From Wenyingzhuangia aestuarii (GTDB taxonomy: Bacteria > Bacteroidota > Bacteroidia > Flavobacteriales > Flavobacteriaceae), in assembly GCF_011927765.1 (NCBI RefSeq), contig NZ_JAATJG010000009.1, positions 1-64,000 of the forward strand: a stretch of 64,000 bases of DNA, written 5' to 3'. Numbering within the stretch: position 1 is the first letter of the stretch; each line of letters starts with the position of its first letter. Shown in pieces: positions 45,207 through 54,292 of the stretch. The translations under genes and the position numbers were made by a program. The notes below the pieces were generated by a model. The model had not been told where the DNA came from and did not search any database. It saw only the letters and a program-made list of their open reading frames with translations.

Positions 45207-46403
45207 TTGAGATTTCCGCTGTACATAGCTCAACGATATTTAAAATCTAAAAGTGGTAATAATATTATTAATATTGTTACCATTTTGGCTTGTATGGGAG
45301 TAATTGCAGGAACGGTTGCTCTTTTTATTGTACTCTCCGTTTTTTCTGGAATTAAAGATTATAGTCTTAGCATTTTAGATGCCAATACTCCAGATATTAG
45401 AATTTTACCCAAAGAGGGAAAATCTTTTTTGGTAGATGCAAAGTTTATCAACACACTTTCTAAAAGTCCAGATTCCATTTACTACACCAAAGTATTAGAA
45501 GAACGTGCTTTTTTTAAAAACAAAGACAAAGAAGCCATTGCTTTTGTAAAAGGAGTAGATAGTATATTTAATAAAGTTACTCCTGTAGACTCTTCTGTTA
45601 TGATTGGTGAGTGGTTTTCTGCTAGCAGTACCAATAGTTGCTTAGCAGGTTTTAAATTAACTCGTGAATTAGATTTAAACGTTTATACCGACAGATTGCT
45701 TACCTATGTTCCCAAAGCAGGAAAAGGTTACATTACCGATCCTAAAAATGCGTTTAGAACAGTAAACCCACAAGTAATTGGTGTGGTGTCTAACCAAAAT
45801 CAAGATGATAATAAGTTTGTATATGTTCCTTTATCATTAGCACAAGAACTGTTAGGCAAAGAAAAAGGTGAAGTTAGTTATATTGATGTTAAAGTTCTTA
45901 ATCCTAACGCTTCAAACAATATTATAGCCTACTTACAAAAACAACTTCCTGAATTTAACATTTCTAAAAGAGAGGAATTAAACAGCTCTTTTTACAAGAT
46001 CTTAAATTCCGAAAAACTAATTGCTTATTTAGTTTCTCTATTAGTTGTAATGATGGTTTTATCTAACACTAGTGGTACTATTATTATGGTTATTGTAGAT
46101 AAAAAGAAAGATATTAATACTCTAATTAACATGGGGGCTCCTCTTAAAAAAATAAGACGAATTTTTGCCATCTATGGTTTTTTGCTAAACTTACTAGGTA
46201 TGTTTATTGGATTAATTTTAGGTGTGGTGCTTATAGCTCTTCAAATTAATTATGAATTAATTATGATTACTCCAAGCATTGCTTACCCTGTTGCTTTTGA
46301 ATGGCAAAACGTAACCACCGTATGCATAACAATTGTGGTATTTGGTGCTTTGGCTAGCTTATTAGCTAGCGGAAGAATTTCCAAACGCTTTCTTAATAGA
46401 TAA
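45207..46403 (+). CDS. FtsX/LolC-LolE-type ABC permease
   Basis: 398 residues. Initiates at TTG, 4 nt after the rbfA stop. An N-terminal helix after FPLYIAQRYLKSKSGNNIIN matches the LolC/LolE start, followed by a periplasmic domain of ~220 residues and three C-terminal helices with the MGAPLKKIRRIFAIYGF segment. In other bacteria such proteins release lipoproteins from the inner membrane with LolD. Whether this is the Lol homologue or another MacB-type exporter is not settled. It is followed by a bidirectional terminator. Confidence 0.85.
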   Translation: MRFPLYIAQRYLKSKSGNNIINIVTILACMGVIAGTVALFIVLSVFSGIKDYSLSILDANTPDIRILPKEGKSFLVDAKFINTLSKSPDSIYYTKVLEERAFFKNKDKEAIAFVKGVDSIFNKVTPVDSSVMIGEWFSASSTNSCLAGFKLTRELDLNVYTDRLLTYVPKAGKGYITDPKNAFRTVNPQVIGVVSNQNQDDNKFVYVPLSLAQELLGKEKGEVSYIDVKVLNPNASNNIIAYLQKQLPEFNISKREELNSSFYKILNSEKLIAYLVSLLVVMMVLSNTSGTIIMVIVDKKKDINTLINMGAPLKKIRRIFAIYGFLLNLLGMFIGLILGVVLIALQINYELIMITPSIAYPVAFEWQNVTTVCITIVVFGALASLLASGRISKRFLNR

Positions 46404-46440
46404 CAAAAAAGCTCTTAGTAATTACTAAGAGCTTTTTTGT
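46403..46440. terminator. Bidirectional palindromic terminator
   Basis: A 38-bp perfect palindrome with core GCTCTTAGTAA and its complement, flanked by six A and six T. It serves the converging permease and dusB genes. Confidence 0.9.
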
Positions 46441-46457
46441 TTGTATTGTAAAGACAA

Positions 46458-47462
46458 TTACTTCTGCATTAAATTTTCTATACCTGCAAATTTGTCTAAT
46501 ATTTCATTCATTATATCATAAACTCCTTGTGCTGAATCTTCTGTTACCAAACGAATTCTGTACTCTTTAAAGTTTCTAATTCCTTTAAAATAGTTTGCAT
46601 AGTGTCTACGCGTTTCCATTACAGCTTGTATTTCACTTTCTTTCCATGCAATTTCCATTTCTAAATGTCTACGAGCTACTTCTACTCTATCTGCTATAGA
46701 AGCAATAGGCAAATGTTCTCCTGTAGCCATAAAATGTTTTACTTCTTTAAAAAACCAAGGATTTCCAATAGAAGCTCTACCAATCATACATCCATCTAAA
46801 CCGTATTCATCTCTCATCTGAATTGCTCTTTCTGGAGTGTTTACATCACCATTTCCAAATACAGGAATGTGCATTCTAGGATTGTTTTTTACAGCAGCAA
46901 TACGTGTCCAATCTGCATCTCCTTTATACATTTGAGCTCTGGTACGTCCGTGGATAGAAATAGCTGCACAACCAACATCTTGTAAGCGTTCAGCAACTTC
47001 TTCAATCATAATTGAATTGTCATCCCAACCCAAACGTGTTTTTACCGTTACAGGTAAATGTGTGTGTTTTACCATTTCTTTAGTTAAAGACACCATCAAA
47101 TCAATATCTTTTAAAATACCTGCTCCTGCACCTTTACTCACTACTTTTTTTACTGGACAACCAAAGTTGATATCAATAATGTCTGGTTTAGATTGTTCTA
47201 CAATTTCTACAGTACGTAGCATAGATTCTAAATTGGCACCAAAAATTTGAATTCCAACAGGACGTTCTTTTTCATAAATATCCAATTTTTTCACACTTTT
47301 TGCAGCATCTCTTATCAACCCTTCTGATGATATAAATTCCGTATACACTAAATCTGCTCCTTGTTCTTTACACAAAGCTCTAAAAGGAGGATCACTTACA
47401 TCTTCCATAGGTGCTAACAACAAAGGAAAGTCACACAGTTCTATATCACCAATTTTTACCAT
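46458..47462 (-). CDS. dusB: tRNA-dihydrouridine synthase
   Basis: 334 residues from the ATG at 47462 (MVKIGDIELCDFPLLLAPM). An in-frame ATG 14 codons upstream is rejected because the -7 element TATGTTTG overlaps it. FMN-barrel motifs are NFGCPVKKVVSKGAGAGIL with the catalytic Cys, TVKTRLGWDD, HGRTRAQMYKG and GNGDVNTPERA. It reduces uridine in the D loop of tRNA using FMN and NADPH. No neighbour suggests a special role. Confidence 0.95.
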   Translation of the reverse strand: MVKIGDIELCDFPLLLAPMEDVSDPPFRALCKEQGADLVYTEFISSEGLIRDAAKSVKKLDIYEKERPVGIQIFGANLESMLRTVEIVEQSKPDIIDINFGCPVKKVVSKGAGAGILKDIDLMVSLTKEMVKHTHLPVTVKTRLGWDDNSIMIEEVAERLQDVGCAAISIHGRTRAQMYKGDADWTRIAAVKNNPRMHIPVFGNGDVNTPERAIQMRDEYGLDGCMIGRASIGNPWFFKEVKHFMATGEHLPIASIADRVEVARRHLEMEIAWKESEIQAVMETRRHYANYFKGIRNFKEYRIRLVTEDSAQGVYDIMNEILDKFAGIENLMQK

Positions 47463-47497
47463 AACATACTGATTTAATGTTCCAAAATTTTGGATTG

Positions 47498-47505
47498 CAA
47501 ACATA
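47498..47505 (-). promoter_or_regulatory. -7 element of dusB
   Basis: TATGTTTG on the minus strand, exact TAnnTTTG, 35 nt upstream of the chosen start. Confidence 0.6.
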
Positions 47506-47594
47506 CAATTTTAAGAGTAAACCAATTTACAAATCCAAATTTGTTATTTCTAGTCGTATTTTCATCATAACTAATACTCAGTTGATAAAAACAC

Positions 47595-47625
47595 AAAAAA
47601 GTTCTCCATAAAGAAGAACTTTTTT
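47595..47625 (-). terminator. Terminator of the ferredoxin gene
   Basis: An 11-bp stem (AAAAAAGTTCT with AGAACTTTTTT), 9-nt loop. Confidence 0.8.
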
Positions 47626-47646
47626 ACTTATTTTTTGAAATCAAGC

Positions 47647-47973
47647 TTAAACCTCGCTTTCTGGAGCTAACTCAATTTCTAATCCATCTAATTCTTCTGT
47701 TATTGCTAACTGACATCCTAAACGACTATTATCTTCTACATAAAATGCTTGATCTAGCATATCTTCTTCAGCATCTTGCTTTTCTGGTAATTCATGATCA
47801 GATAAAATATAACACTGACATGATGCACACATAGCCATACCTCCACAAGTTCCTTCTACTGGTAATTCGTAAGCTTTACAAAGTTCCATAATGTTCATAG
47901 CCATATCTGTTGGGGCTTGTAACTCATGAACTACTCCTTCTCTATCTTTAATCTTAATGGTAATGTCAGACAT
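47647..47973 (-). CDS. Adrenodoxin-type [2Fe-2S] ferredoxin
   Basis: 108 residues. The ligand set C-x5-C-x2-C then a distant C is seen in TCGGMAMCASCQCYIL and LGCQLAIT. It carries single electrons, and the adjacent ferredoxin-NADP reductase gene and downstream siroheme enzymes make it a likely electron source for the assimilatory reductases. A TATCTTTG -7 element lies at 48015-48022 on its strand, and it has its own terminator, so it is separately transcribed. Confidence 0.92.
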   Translation of the reverse strand: MSDITIKIKDREGVVHELQAPTDMAMNIMELCKAYELPVEGTCGGMAMCASCQCYILSDHELPEKQDAEEDMLDQAFYVEDNSRLGCQLAITEELDGLEIELAPESEV

Positions 47974-48083
47974 TGTACTGAATTTTAATTAACTATGTTG
48001 CTAAAATTGAGGAGCAAAGATACAACCTAAACCTTAATTATTAAAAATAAATGATTAAGAAATACAATTGCTTTCTTTAAAAG

Positions 48084-48119
48084 AAAAAACCTCAAAAGCA
48101 TTTGCCTCTGAGGTTTTTT
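48084..48119 (-). terminator. Terminator of the ferredoxin-NADP reductase gene
   Basis: 11-bp stem (AAAAAACCTCA with TGAGGTTTTTT) and 14-nt loop. Confidence 0.85.
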
Positions 48120-48141
48120 AAACTTTATAATAGTGCTAAAA

Positions 48142-49194
48142 TTACATGCTTTTTACCACAGCTTTTTTAGCTTCTTTCTTTTCTCCATCAAATCCTTCAA
48201 CTCCGTTTACAGTTGTATATTTCATTACATAACGCTTACCTGGGTTGATAATGTTATATGCAAATTGTACTGCAATAGTAGCTTCGTGGAAACCACAAAG
48301 GATTAATTTTAATTTACCAGGATATGTGTTTACATCTCCAATAGCAAAAATACCAGGAATGTTTGTAGAGTAGTCTAACGCATTGTTTACTACAATAGCA
48401 TTTTTCTCAATCTCTAATCCCCAATCTGCAATAGGTCCTAATTTAGGAGACAATCCAAATAATGGAATAAAGTGATCACATTCTTTAATAATTTCTCCTT
48501 CAGTTTTGTGTTTAATCATTACTGATTCCACTTTACCATCACCATTAATACCTTTTACCTCAGCATCTGTAATCAAGTTTATTTTTCCTGACTTAGACAA
48601 TTCAGCTACTTTTTCTACTGAATCTAAAGCTCCACGGAATTCATTTCTACGGTGTACTAAAGATACTTCGCTAGCTACATCTGATAAGAAAATAGACCAG
48701 TCTAAAGCTGAATCTCCACCTCCTGAAATTACCACACGCTTGTCACGGTATAATTCTGGATCACGGATAATATATTCTACTCCTTTATCTTCAAAGTCTA
48801 CTAACTCTTTAATAGGCGGTTTACGTGGTTCAAAAGACCCTAATCCTCCTGCAATAAATACAGTTGGAGCGTAATGCTCTGTTCCTTTATTGGTAACAAC
48901 TTTAAAAGTTCCGTCCTCTAATTTTTCAATAGTTTGAGCTCTTTCTCCTAAAGTATAACCTGGTTCAAACGGTTTAATTTGCTCCGCTAAGTTATCAATT
49001 AAGTCACCTGCTAATACTTCAGGGTAAGCTGGAATATCATAAATAGGCTTCTTTGGGTAAATCTCTGAACATTGTCCACCTGGTTGTGCCAATGCATCAA
49101 TTAAGTGACAGTGTAATTTTAACAATCCTGCTTCGAATACCGCAAACATACCTACAGGTCCTGCTCCGATGATTAAGATATCTGTTTTAATCAT
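48142..49194 (-). CDS. Ferredoxin-NADP reductase, thioredoxin-reductase-like type
   Basis: 350 residues. FAD motif GAGPVGMFAVFEAG at the start, NADP motif ISGGGDSALDWSIF at about 158, and the C-terminal FAIGDVNTYPGKLKLI. It lacks the CxxC of thioredoxin reductase, which identifies the YumC-type ferredoxin-NADP reductase, and the last ~20 residues are Lys-rich. It would pass electrons between NADPH and the neighbouring ferredoxin, supplying sulfite or nitrite reduction. Confidence 0.9.
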   Translation of the reverse strand: MIKTDILIIGAGPVGMFAVFEAGLLKLHCHLIDALAQPGGQCSEIYPKKPIYDIPAYPEVLAGDLIDNLAEQIKPFEPGYTLGERAQTIEKLEDGTFKVVTNKGTEHYAPTVFIAGGLGSFEPRKPPIKELVDFEDKGVEYIIRDPELYRDKRVVISGGGDSALDWSIFLSDVASEVSLVHRRNEFRGALDSVEKVAELSKSGKINLITDAEVKGINGDGKVESVMIKHKTEGEIIKECDHFIPLFGLSPKLGPIADWGLEIEKNAIVVNNALDYSTNIPGIFAIGDVNTYPGKLKLILCGFHEATIAVQFAYNIINPGKRYVMKYTTVNGVEGFDGEKKEAKKAVVKSM

Positions 49195-49274
49195 TATCTT
49201 ACTTTTTTATTTATTATCGTTTTAAATAACGGTTGCAAAAATGAGAATAATTATTCAATTAACCGCTTTACTTT

Positions 49275-49871
49275 TTACTCTTTTATCTTCTTTTTTACAT
49301 CTGCTACCAATCCTTTGGTAAACTCATTCATCTTTTCAACCTTCTCTTCAAAGTCTCCTTTAATGGTATCTCGGTATTTGTTTAAATACTCCGCCAAATC
49401 ATCAATATTTTCTGGCAATACAGATTCAAAAAACTGACGTAAACGTTTGGCCATGGTTGGAGATTTTCCATTGGTAGAAATACCAATTTTAACATTTCCT
49501 TTGGTTACAATTCCACCCATATAAAAATCGCAATACGGAGGGTTGTCTGCCAAGTTTACCAAAATAGCACGCTCTTTACAGTCGTTATAAACTTGTAAGT
49601 TTACAGCTGGCACATCAGTAGTAGCAATTACAATGTGTTTTCCTTCCAACATACTACTGTCGTAATTCCCCACAACCATTCTAACTTTTCCTTCTTTTGC
49701 TTTGGCAATGGTTTCTTCTCTAAAAAAAGGAGAAATCATGGTAACCTTAGCATCTGGACTAGATTTTAACAAAAAAGATAATTTTTCTAAAGCCACATTT
49801 CCACCACCTACAATTAATGTATTTAGGGCTGTAACTTTTAAGAAAACCGGATATAATTGATTTTTTTCCAT
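49275..49871 (-). CDS. Precorrin-2 dehydrogenase / sirohydrochlorin ferrochelatase (Met8/CysG N-terminal type)
   Basis: 198 residues. Rossmann start TLIVGGGNVALEKLSFLL and GISTNGKSPTMAKRLRQF are the CysG-A/Met8 marks. It oxidises precorrin-2 with NAD+ and may insert iron to make siroheme, the cofactor of both siroheme reductases in this window. It overlaps the SUMT gene by 1 nt, so synthesis of siroheme is coupled. Confidence 0.93.
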   Translation of the reverse strand: MEKNQLYPVFLKVTALNTLIVGGGNVALEKLSFLLKSSPDAKVTMISPFFREETIAKAKEGKVRMVVGNYDSSMLEGKHIVIATTDVPAVNLQVYNDCKERAILVNLADNPPYCDFYMGGIVTKGNVKIGISTNGKSPTMAKRLRQFFESVLPENIDDLAEYLNKYRDTIKGDFEEKVEKMNEFTKGLVADVKKKIKE

Positions 49872-50626
49872 TAGATCGTTAATCCTTTTTTTGTTAATAA
49901 ATAGTTGTACAAAACTTCACTTTCTTTTACCGTTTCACCAATTACAATCATAGAAGGATTGGTTAATCCTTTTTGATTGATAATCTCCAAAATGGTTGCT
50001 ATTTTACCAATAGCCAATCTTTCTTTGTCCCAAGTTCCGTTTTCTATAATAGCTACCGGAATTTCTGTTTTTCCGTGTGCTAAAAAGGCATTTACAATTT
50101 TTTCTAATTTGCTCATCCCCATTAACACCACAATAGTCACATTAGAACCTGCTGCTGCTGCAATATCTTCACTCAGTTCTACATCTGATGTAGTTCCGGT
50201 AATCACTCTAAAACTTTCATTAACTCCTCTTTGGGTTAACGAAATTCCAAAACTTGCGGGAGCTGCTATGGCAGAAGTTACTCCTGACACAATATCAAAG
50301 TCAATCCCTTTTTCTAAAACATACTTTAATTCTTCGGCACCACGTCCAAAAATAAAAGGATCTCCTCCTTTTAAACGCACTACGTGTTTTCCTTTAGAAG
50401 CATGTTCTACAATTAGTTCTTGAATTTTTTCTTGAATGAACTTATGCATTCCTCTTCGTTTTCCAACAAAGATTTTTTCTGCATTAGGTGCATGCTTTAG
50501 TAACTCTTCGTTAGCCAAAGCATCGTATAAAACAACATCAGCTTCATTTAAAGCTCGTACTCCTTTTAAGGTGATTAATTCTGGATCTCCAGGACCTGCT
50601 CCAACCAATGTTAATTTACCACTCAT
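49871..50626 (-). CDS. cobA: Uroporphyrinogen-III C-methyltransferase
   Basis: 251 residues with VGAGPGDPELITLKG, RLKGGDPFIFGRGAEE and the GMSKLEKIV segment of SUMT. It makes precorrin-2 from uroporphyrinogen III using AdoMet, the first step to siroheme. It lies 67 bp after the sulfite/nitrite reductase gene; a strong hairpin occupies the space just before its start. Confidence 0.95.
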   Translation of the reverse strand: MSGKLTLVGAGPGDPELITLKGVRALNEADVVLYDALANEELLKHAPNAEKIFVGKRRGMHKFIQEKIQELIVEHASKGKHVVRLKGGDPFIFGRGAEELKYVLEKGIDFDIVSGVTSAIAAPASFGISLTQRGVNESFRVITGTTSDVELSEDIAAAAGSNVTIVVLMGMSKLEKIVNAFLAHGKTEIPVAIIENGTWDKERLAIGKIATILEIINQKGLTNPSMIVIGETVKESEVLYNYLLTKKGLTI

Positions 50627-50638
50627 TTTTATACTTTT

Positions 50639-50685
50639 TTAAAACGATTAAGAATGCAAATTTAAAGTATTCTTAATCGTTTTAA
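50639..50685 (-). terminator. Strong hairpin between reductase and SUMT genes
   Basis: Arms of 17 nt (core AAAACGATTAAGAAT and complement) around a 13-nt loop, ending 13 nt before the SUMT start codon. It looks like a terminator with T-run, so SUMT expression would need read-through or its own promoter, or the hairpin is regulatory. Confidence 0.75.
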
Positions 50686-50693
50686 TTTATTTA

Positions 50694-52799
50694 TTAAGCT
50701 AATTCTGCTGTTCTGTATGTATCTACTAAATTGTAGAATTTATCAGCATCTGCTATGTATGATTTTGCAAAATCTTCTGATTGCTCATTTTGATTAATTT
50801 GATAAATGAATGATTCAAAATCAGTTCCTAAATCAATTTTACCTCCTTGAACAAAAATCTCGTTAAAATCTGAAATGATTTTATTGTGTGTATTTGTTTT
50901 TGTTCCTTCTGCAGTTAAGATAGCTTTGGCAGTATGTACCATTGAACTGTATGCAAAATAAATAGCATCGCTCAACTTACCTGCTGATAAAGCTTCTTGA
51001 GCATTGGTTAATTTTTCTTTAGAATCGTACAATAAAGTAGCAACTAAATCAATAACAACACCAGCACACTCTCCTGTACCTACCGCTTTTTCGTACTTTT
51101 CTTCAGCTCCCCAATCAATAAAATCAGAATCTACTAAATCATCTGTACTAGATAATGGCTTTAAGAAATCGTAGAAATATTTTTGTCCTCCTTTAGACTC
51201 ATAATACTCAACAAAATCTACTCCACCAGAGTTTTCTATATAATCGTTTAAGATTAATCTTAATGCTTCTGGCCCTCTTTTAGAAGGTACTTTAATTACT
51301 TTATCTGCAATTCTAGCAGCACCATCTCCTAAAGTTCCACCTCCTAACAATACCTGTAAAGCAGGAGCAACATATTTTCCAGCTTTGATAGACATTCCTT
51401 GGAAACCAATGTTACACAAGTTGTGTTGTCCACAAGCATTCATACATCCAGAAATCTTAATTACTAAATCTGATTCTGTAGCAAACTGAGGATATTCTGC
51501 TTTTAATACTTTTCCTAATTCTTCTGCAGCTCCTGTAGAAGATGCAATTCCTAAGTTACAAGTATCTGTACCAGGACAAGCTGTAATATCTGCCACAGCT
51601 TCGTATCCTAAATCTGTAAATCCTAATTCTTTTAATTTGGTGTAAAAGAAAGGTAATAAGTCCTCACGTACGTGACGAACTAATATATTTTGACGTAAAG
51701 TAAATCTTAATTCATCTGCAGCATACTCTTTAATTAAAGCTGCTAAAGCTCTTGCTTCTGGCAAATAGAAATCACCAATATTTACTTTAATACCAATAGC
51801 AAACAAACCGTCTTGTTTTTGCGCAAATACGTTACTAGCTTTCCAAGCTTCGTAAGCATCTACATCTTCAATTGTAACTTCTGGAGCCACAATTGCAGAC
51901 AAATCTGGATTGTTACTAAATCCTTCGGTAGAAATAGCTACTGATTGATTAGACAATGCTTTTTGTTCTTTAGCTACAATCTCGTTAAAAGCTTCTAAAC
52001 CTAAGTCTTTTACTAAGAATTTTAAACGTGCTTTTGCTCTTTTAGAACGTTCCCCATATCTATCAAACACACGTAAAATAGACTCCATGTAAGGAATAAT
52101 TTTATCTGCTTCTAAGAAATCAAAAGCTACATCTGCCAAACGAGGTTGAGAACCTAATCCACCTGCTAACATTACTTTAAATCCTAAAACAGGTTTACCA
52201 TCTATTACTTTTATTTTAGCAATAAAACCTATATCGTGCATGTAAGACAATGCTGAATCATCTTCTGCTGAAGAGAAAGAAACTTTAAATTTACGTCCTA
52301 ATTCTTGACAAATTGGGTTACGTAAGAAAAATTGAAATACTGCATGAGCATATGGAGTTACATCAAACGGCTCCTCTGGATTGATACCTGCATCTGGTGA
52401 TGCTGTTACGTTACGTACTGCGTTACCACAAGCTTCACGTAAAGTAATATCGCTCTTTTCTAATTCTGCCCACAACTCAGGAGTTCTATCTAAAGACACA
52501 TAGTGAATTTGAATATCTTGACGAGTGGTAATGTGTAAACGTCCTCTAGAATACTCTTCTGATACGTTACAGATTCTTAACAACTGATCACTTGTTACTT
52601 TACCATAAGGTAATTTAATACGAATCATTTGCACACCAAACTGACGTTGACCGTATACTCCACGAGCTAAACGTAAACTTCTAAATTTTTCTTCGTCAAT
52701 TTTACCATCGTAAAACTGTTGAATTTTATCTCCTAATTCAATAATATCTTTTTGAACGATAGGATTTTCTATTTCTGATCTAAAACTTTGCATGGTCAA
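50694..52799 (-). CDS. Siroheme sulfite/nitrite reductase fused to a HEPN domain
   Basis: 701 residues. The first ~560 carry two ferredoxin-like and siroheme domains with the 4Fe-4S/siroheme ligands TACPGTDTC (C-x5-C) and SGCMNACG (C-x3-C), plus RQDIQIHYV and RQNILVRHV repeats. The last ~135 (about 565-700) are a helical HEPN-type domain with a region like FAYSSMVHTAKAILTAEGTKTN. It reduces sulfite to sulfide or nitrite to ammonia. Lying last in the cysH-cysD-cysN run, sulfite is the more likely substrate; NirB covers nitrite. The electron donor is likely the nearby ferredoxin. Confidence 0.9.
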   Translation of the reverse strand: MTMQSFRSEIENPIVQKDIIELGDKIQQFYDGKIDEEKFRSLRLARGVYGQRQFGVQMIRIKLPYGKVTSDQLLRICNVSEEYSRGRLHITTRQDIQIHYVSLDRTPELWAELEKSDITLREACGNAVRNVTASPDAGINPEEPFDVTPYAHAVFQFFLRNPICQELGRKFKVSFSSAEDDSALSYMHDIGFIAKIKVIDGKPVLGFKVMLAGGLGSQPRLADVAFDFLEADKIIPYMESILRVFDRYGERSKRAKARLKFLVKDLGLEAFNEIVAKEQKALSNQSVAISTEGFSNNPDLSAIVAPEVTIEDVDAYEAWKASNVFAQKQDGLFAIGIKVNIGDFYLPEARALAALIKEYAADELRFTLRQNILVRHVREDLLPFFYTKLKELGFTDLGYEAVADITACPGTDTCNLGIASSTGAAEELGKVLKAEYPQFATESDLVIKISGCMNACGQHNLCNIGFQGMSIKAGKYVAPALQVLLGGGTLGDGAARIADKVIKVPSKRGPEALRLILNDYIENSGGVDFVEYYESKGGQKYFYDFLKPLSSTDDLVDSDFIDWGAEEKYEKAVGTGECAGVVIDLVATLLYDSKEKLTNAQEALSAGKLSDAIYFAYSSMVHTAKAILTAEGTKTNTHNKIISDFNEIFVQGGKIDLGTDFESFIYQINQNEQSEDFAKSYIADADKFYNLVDTYRTAELA

Positions 52800-52815
52800 A
52801 AACTTTGTTTTTGTA

Positions 52816-52940
52816 GTCCAAAGTAGTAAGTAAAAAGTACAAAGACTTTGCTTAAAACTTAAAACTGTATTTTATAATTATTTCAAACTTAAAATTCAAT
52901 TATACTAGGTACTAACTACTCAGTACTTAATACTAATTAC
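52816..52940. repeat. Inverted heptad-period arrays, gap between cysN and reductase gene
   Basis: Near the reductase start, G bases of GTA-like words fall at 52816, 52823, 52830, 52837 and 52844. Near the cysN stop, six TAC words end exactly at 52905, 52912, 52919, 52926, 52933 and 52940. The second array is the inverse of the first word type, so the transcript could pair into a hairpin. It overlaps the cysN stop codon. Confidence 0.75.
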
Positions 52941-54178
52941 TGAATAAATCCAGCTCCTGAAGTATTGTTTGTTTGAGGATCTATTAACACAAAAGATCCT
53001 GTTGTTTTGTTTACCGCGTATGTGTCGTAAAATAAAGTCTTAGCTAATTTGAAAGATACTTTTCCAATTTCGTTAATCTTTAATTCTGTTGCTGGAGTTT
53101 CTCCTGAGAAATCTGTAGCAATTACAGCATCTATAGAAGCTACTTTTGCAGCAATTACATTGGCACCTTGTTGTATAAAATATTTTTTACCTACTACTAA
53201 ATTAGTAGCATCCATCCAACAAACTTTAGCGTTTAACTGCTTAGTTTCTTGTGGTAATTCTGATGCTTTTACAATAATATCTCCACGAGAAATATTGATG
53301 TCATTTTCTAATGTTACGTTGATAGACGTTCCTCTTTCTGCAACACTATATTTTTTGTCAAAAAAGTAGATATCTTTTATTTTAGAAGATGTTTTTGATG
53401 GCAATACAGTTACCTCATCCCCTACTGCTAAACTACCTCCGTACAATTTACCTGCATATCCTCTAAAATCGTGAAAATCATCAGTTTTAGGACGGATTAC
53501 TGTTTGTACTGGTAAACGTGCTACTGACTCTTCATACACATCTTGAGCTTCTAACTTCTCAAAATGCTCTAACAAGGTAGTACCTGTATACCAAGGTGTT
53601 TTTGTAGATCTATCTACTACATTGTCTCCTTGTAATGCTGATACAGGAATGAATGTAATGTTTTGTGTAGAACCTGCTCTTTCTGCCAATGCAGTAATTT
53701 CAGTTTTGATAGCCTCAAATTTATCTTGAGCAAAATCTACCAAGTCCATTTTGTTTACAGCCACAATAATATCTTTTACCTTTAATAAGTTGTTGATAAA
53801 AAAGTGACGGTATGTTTGTTCTATCACTCCGTTACGAGCATCTACCAAAATAATAGCTGCTTGTGATGTAGAGGCACCTGTAACCATGTTACGAGTATAT
53901 TCTACGTGTCCTGGAGTATCTGCAATAATGTAACTTTTCTTAGCTGTAGAAAAATAAATATGAGCTACATCAATTGTAATTCCTTGTTCTCTTTCTGCAA
54001 CCAAACCATCTGTAGCTAAAGAAAAATCTAAATAATCAAATCCTTTTTGCTTACTAGTACGCTCTATTGCTTCTAATTTATCATCTGTTAAAGAACGTGT
54101 ATCATACAAAATACGTCCAATTAACGTACTTTTTCCATCATCTACACTTCCTGCTGTTGCTATTTTTAAAACTTCCAT
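52937..54178 (-). CDS. cysN: Sulfate adenylyltransferase, large GTPase subunit
   Basis: 413 residues. GTPase motifs are GSVDDGKSTLIGRILYD, DTPGHVEYTRNM and NKMDLVD, followed by two beta-barrel domains. With CysD it makes adenosine phosphosulfate, GTP hydrolysis driving the reaction. It ends without the CysC kinase domain that is fused in many organisms, and no separate cysC is in the window. Second last enzyme in the operon order. Confidence 0.95.
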   Translation of the reverse strand: MEVLKIATAGSVDDGKSTLIGRILYDTRSLTDDKLEAIERTSKQKGFDYLDFSLATDGLVAEREQGITIDVAHIYFSTAKKSYIIADTPGHVEYTRNMVTGASTSQAAIILVDARNGVIEQTYRHFFINNLLKVKDIIVAVNKMDLVDFAQDKFEAIKTEITALAERAGSTQNITFIPVSALQGDNVVDRSTKTPWYTGTTLLEHFEKLEAQDVYEESVARLPVQTVIRPKTDDFHDFRGYAGKLYGGSLAVGDEVTVLPSKTSSKIKDIYFFDKKYSVAERGTSINVTLENDINISRGDIIVKASELPQETKQLNAKVCWMDATNLVVGKKYFIQQGANVIAAKVASIDAVIATDFSGETPATELKINEIGKVSFKLAKTLFYDTYAVNKTTGSFVLIDPQTNNTSGAGFIQ

Positions 54179-54186
54179 GTTTTTTA

Positions 54187-54286
54187 GTATCTGGTATCTA
54201 GTAGCTAGAATCTAGGCTACTATTGAATCGTTTTTTTTATTATTCAGAGTAACAAGTCTTGATACCTGCTACCTGATACTTGGTTC
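54187..54286. repeat. Inverted heptad-period arrays, gap between cysD and cysN
   Basis: Plus-oriented G positions 54187, 54194, 54201, 54208, 54215 (words GTATCTG, GTATCTA, GTAGCTA and relatives) and inverse C positions 54258, 54265, 54272, 54279, 54286 (GATACCT, GCTACCT, GATACTT). The arrays are complementary and could form a stem around a T-rich loop. Confidence 0.75.
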
Positions 54287-54292
54287 TAACTT

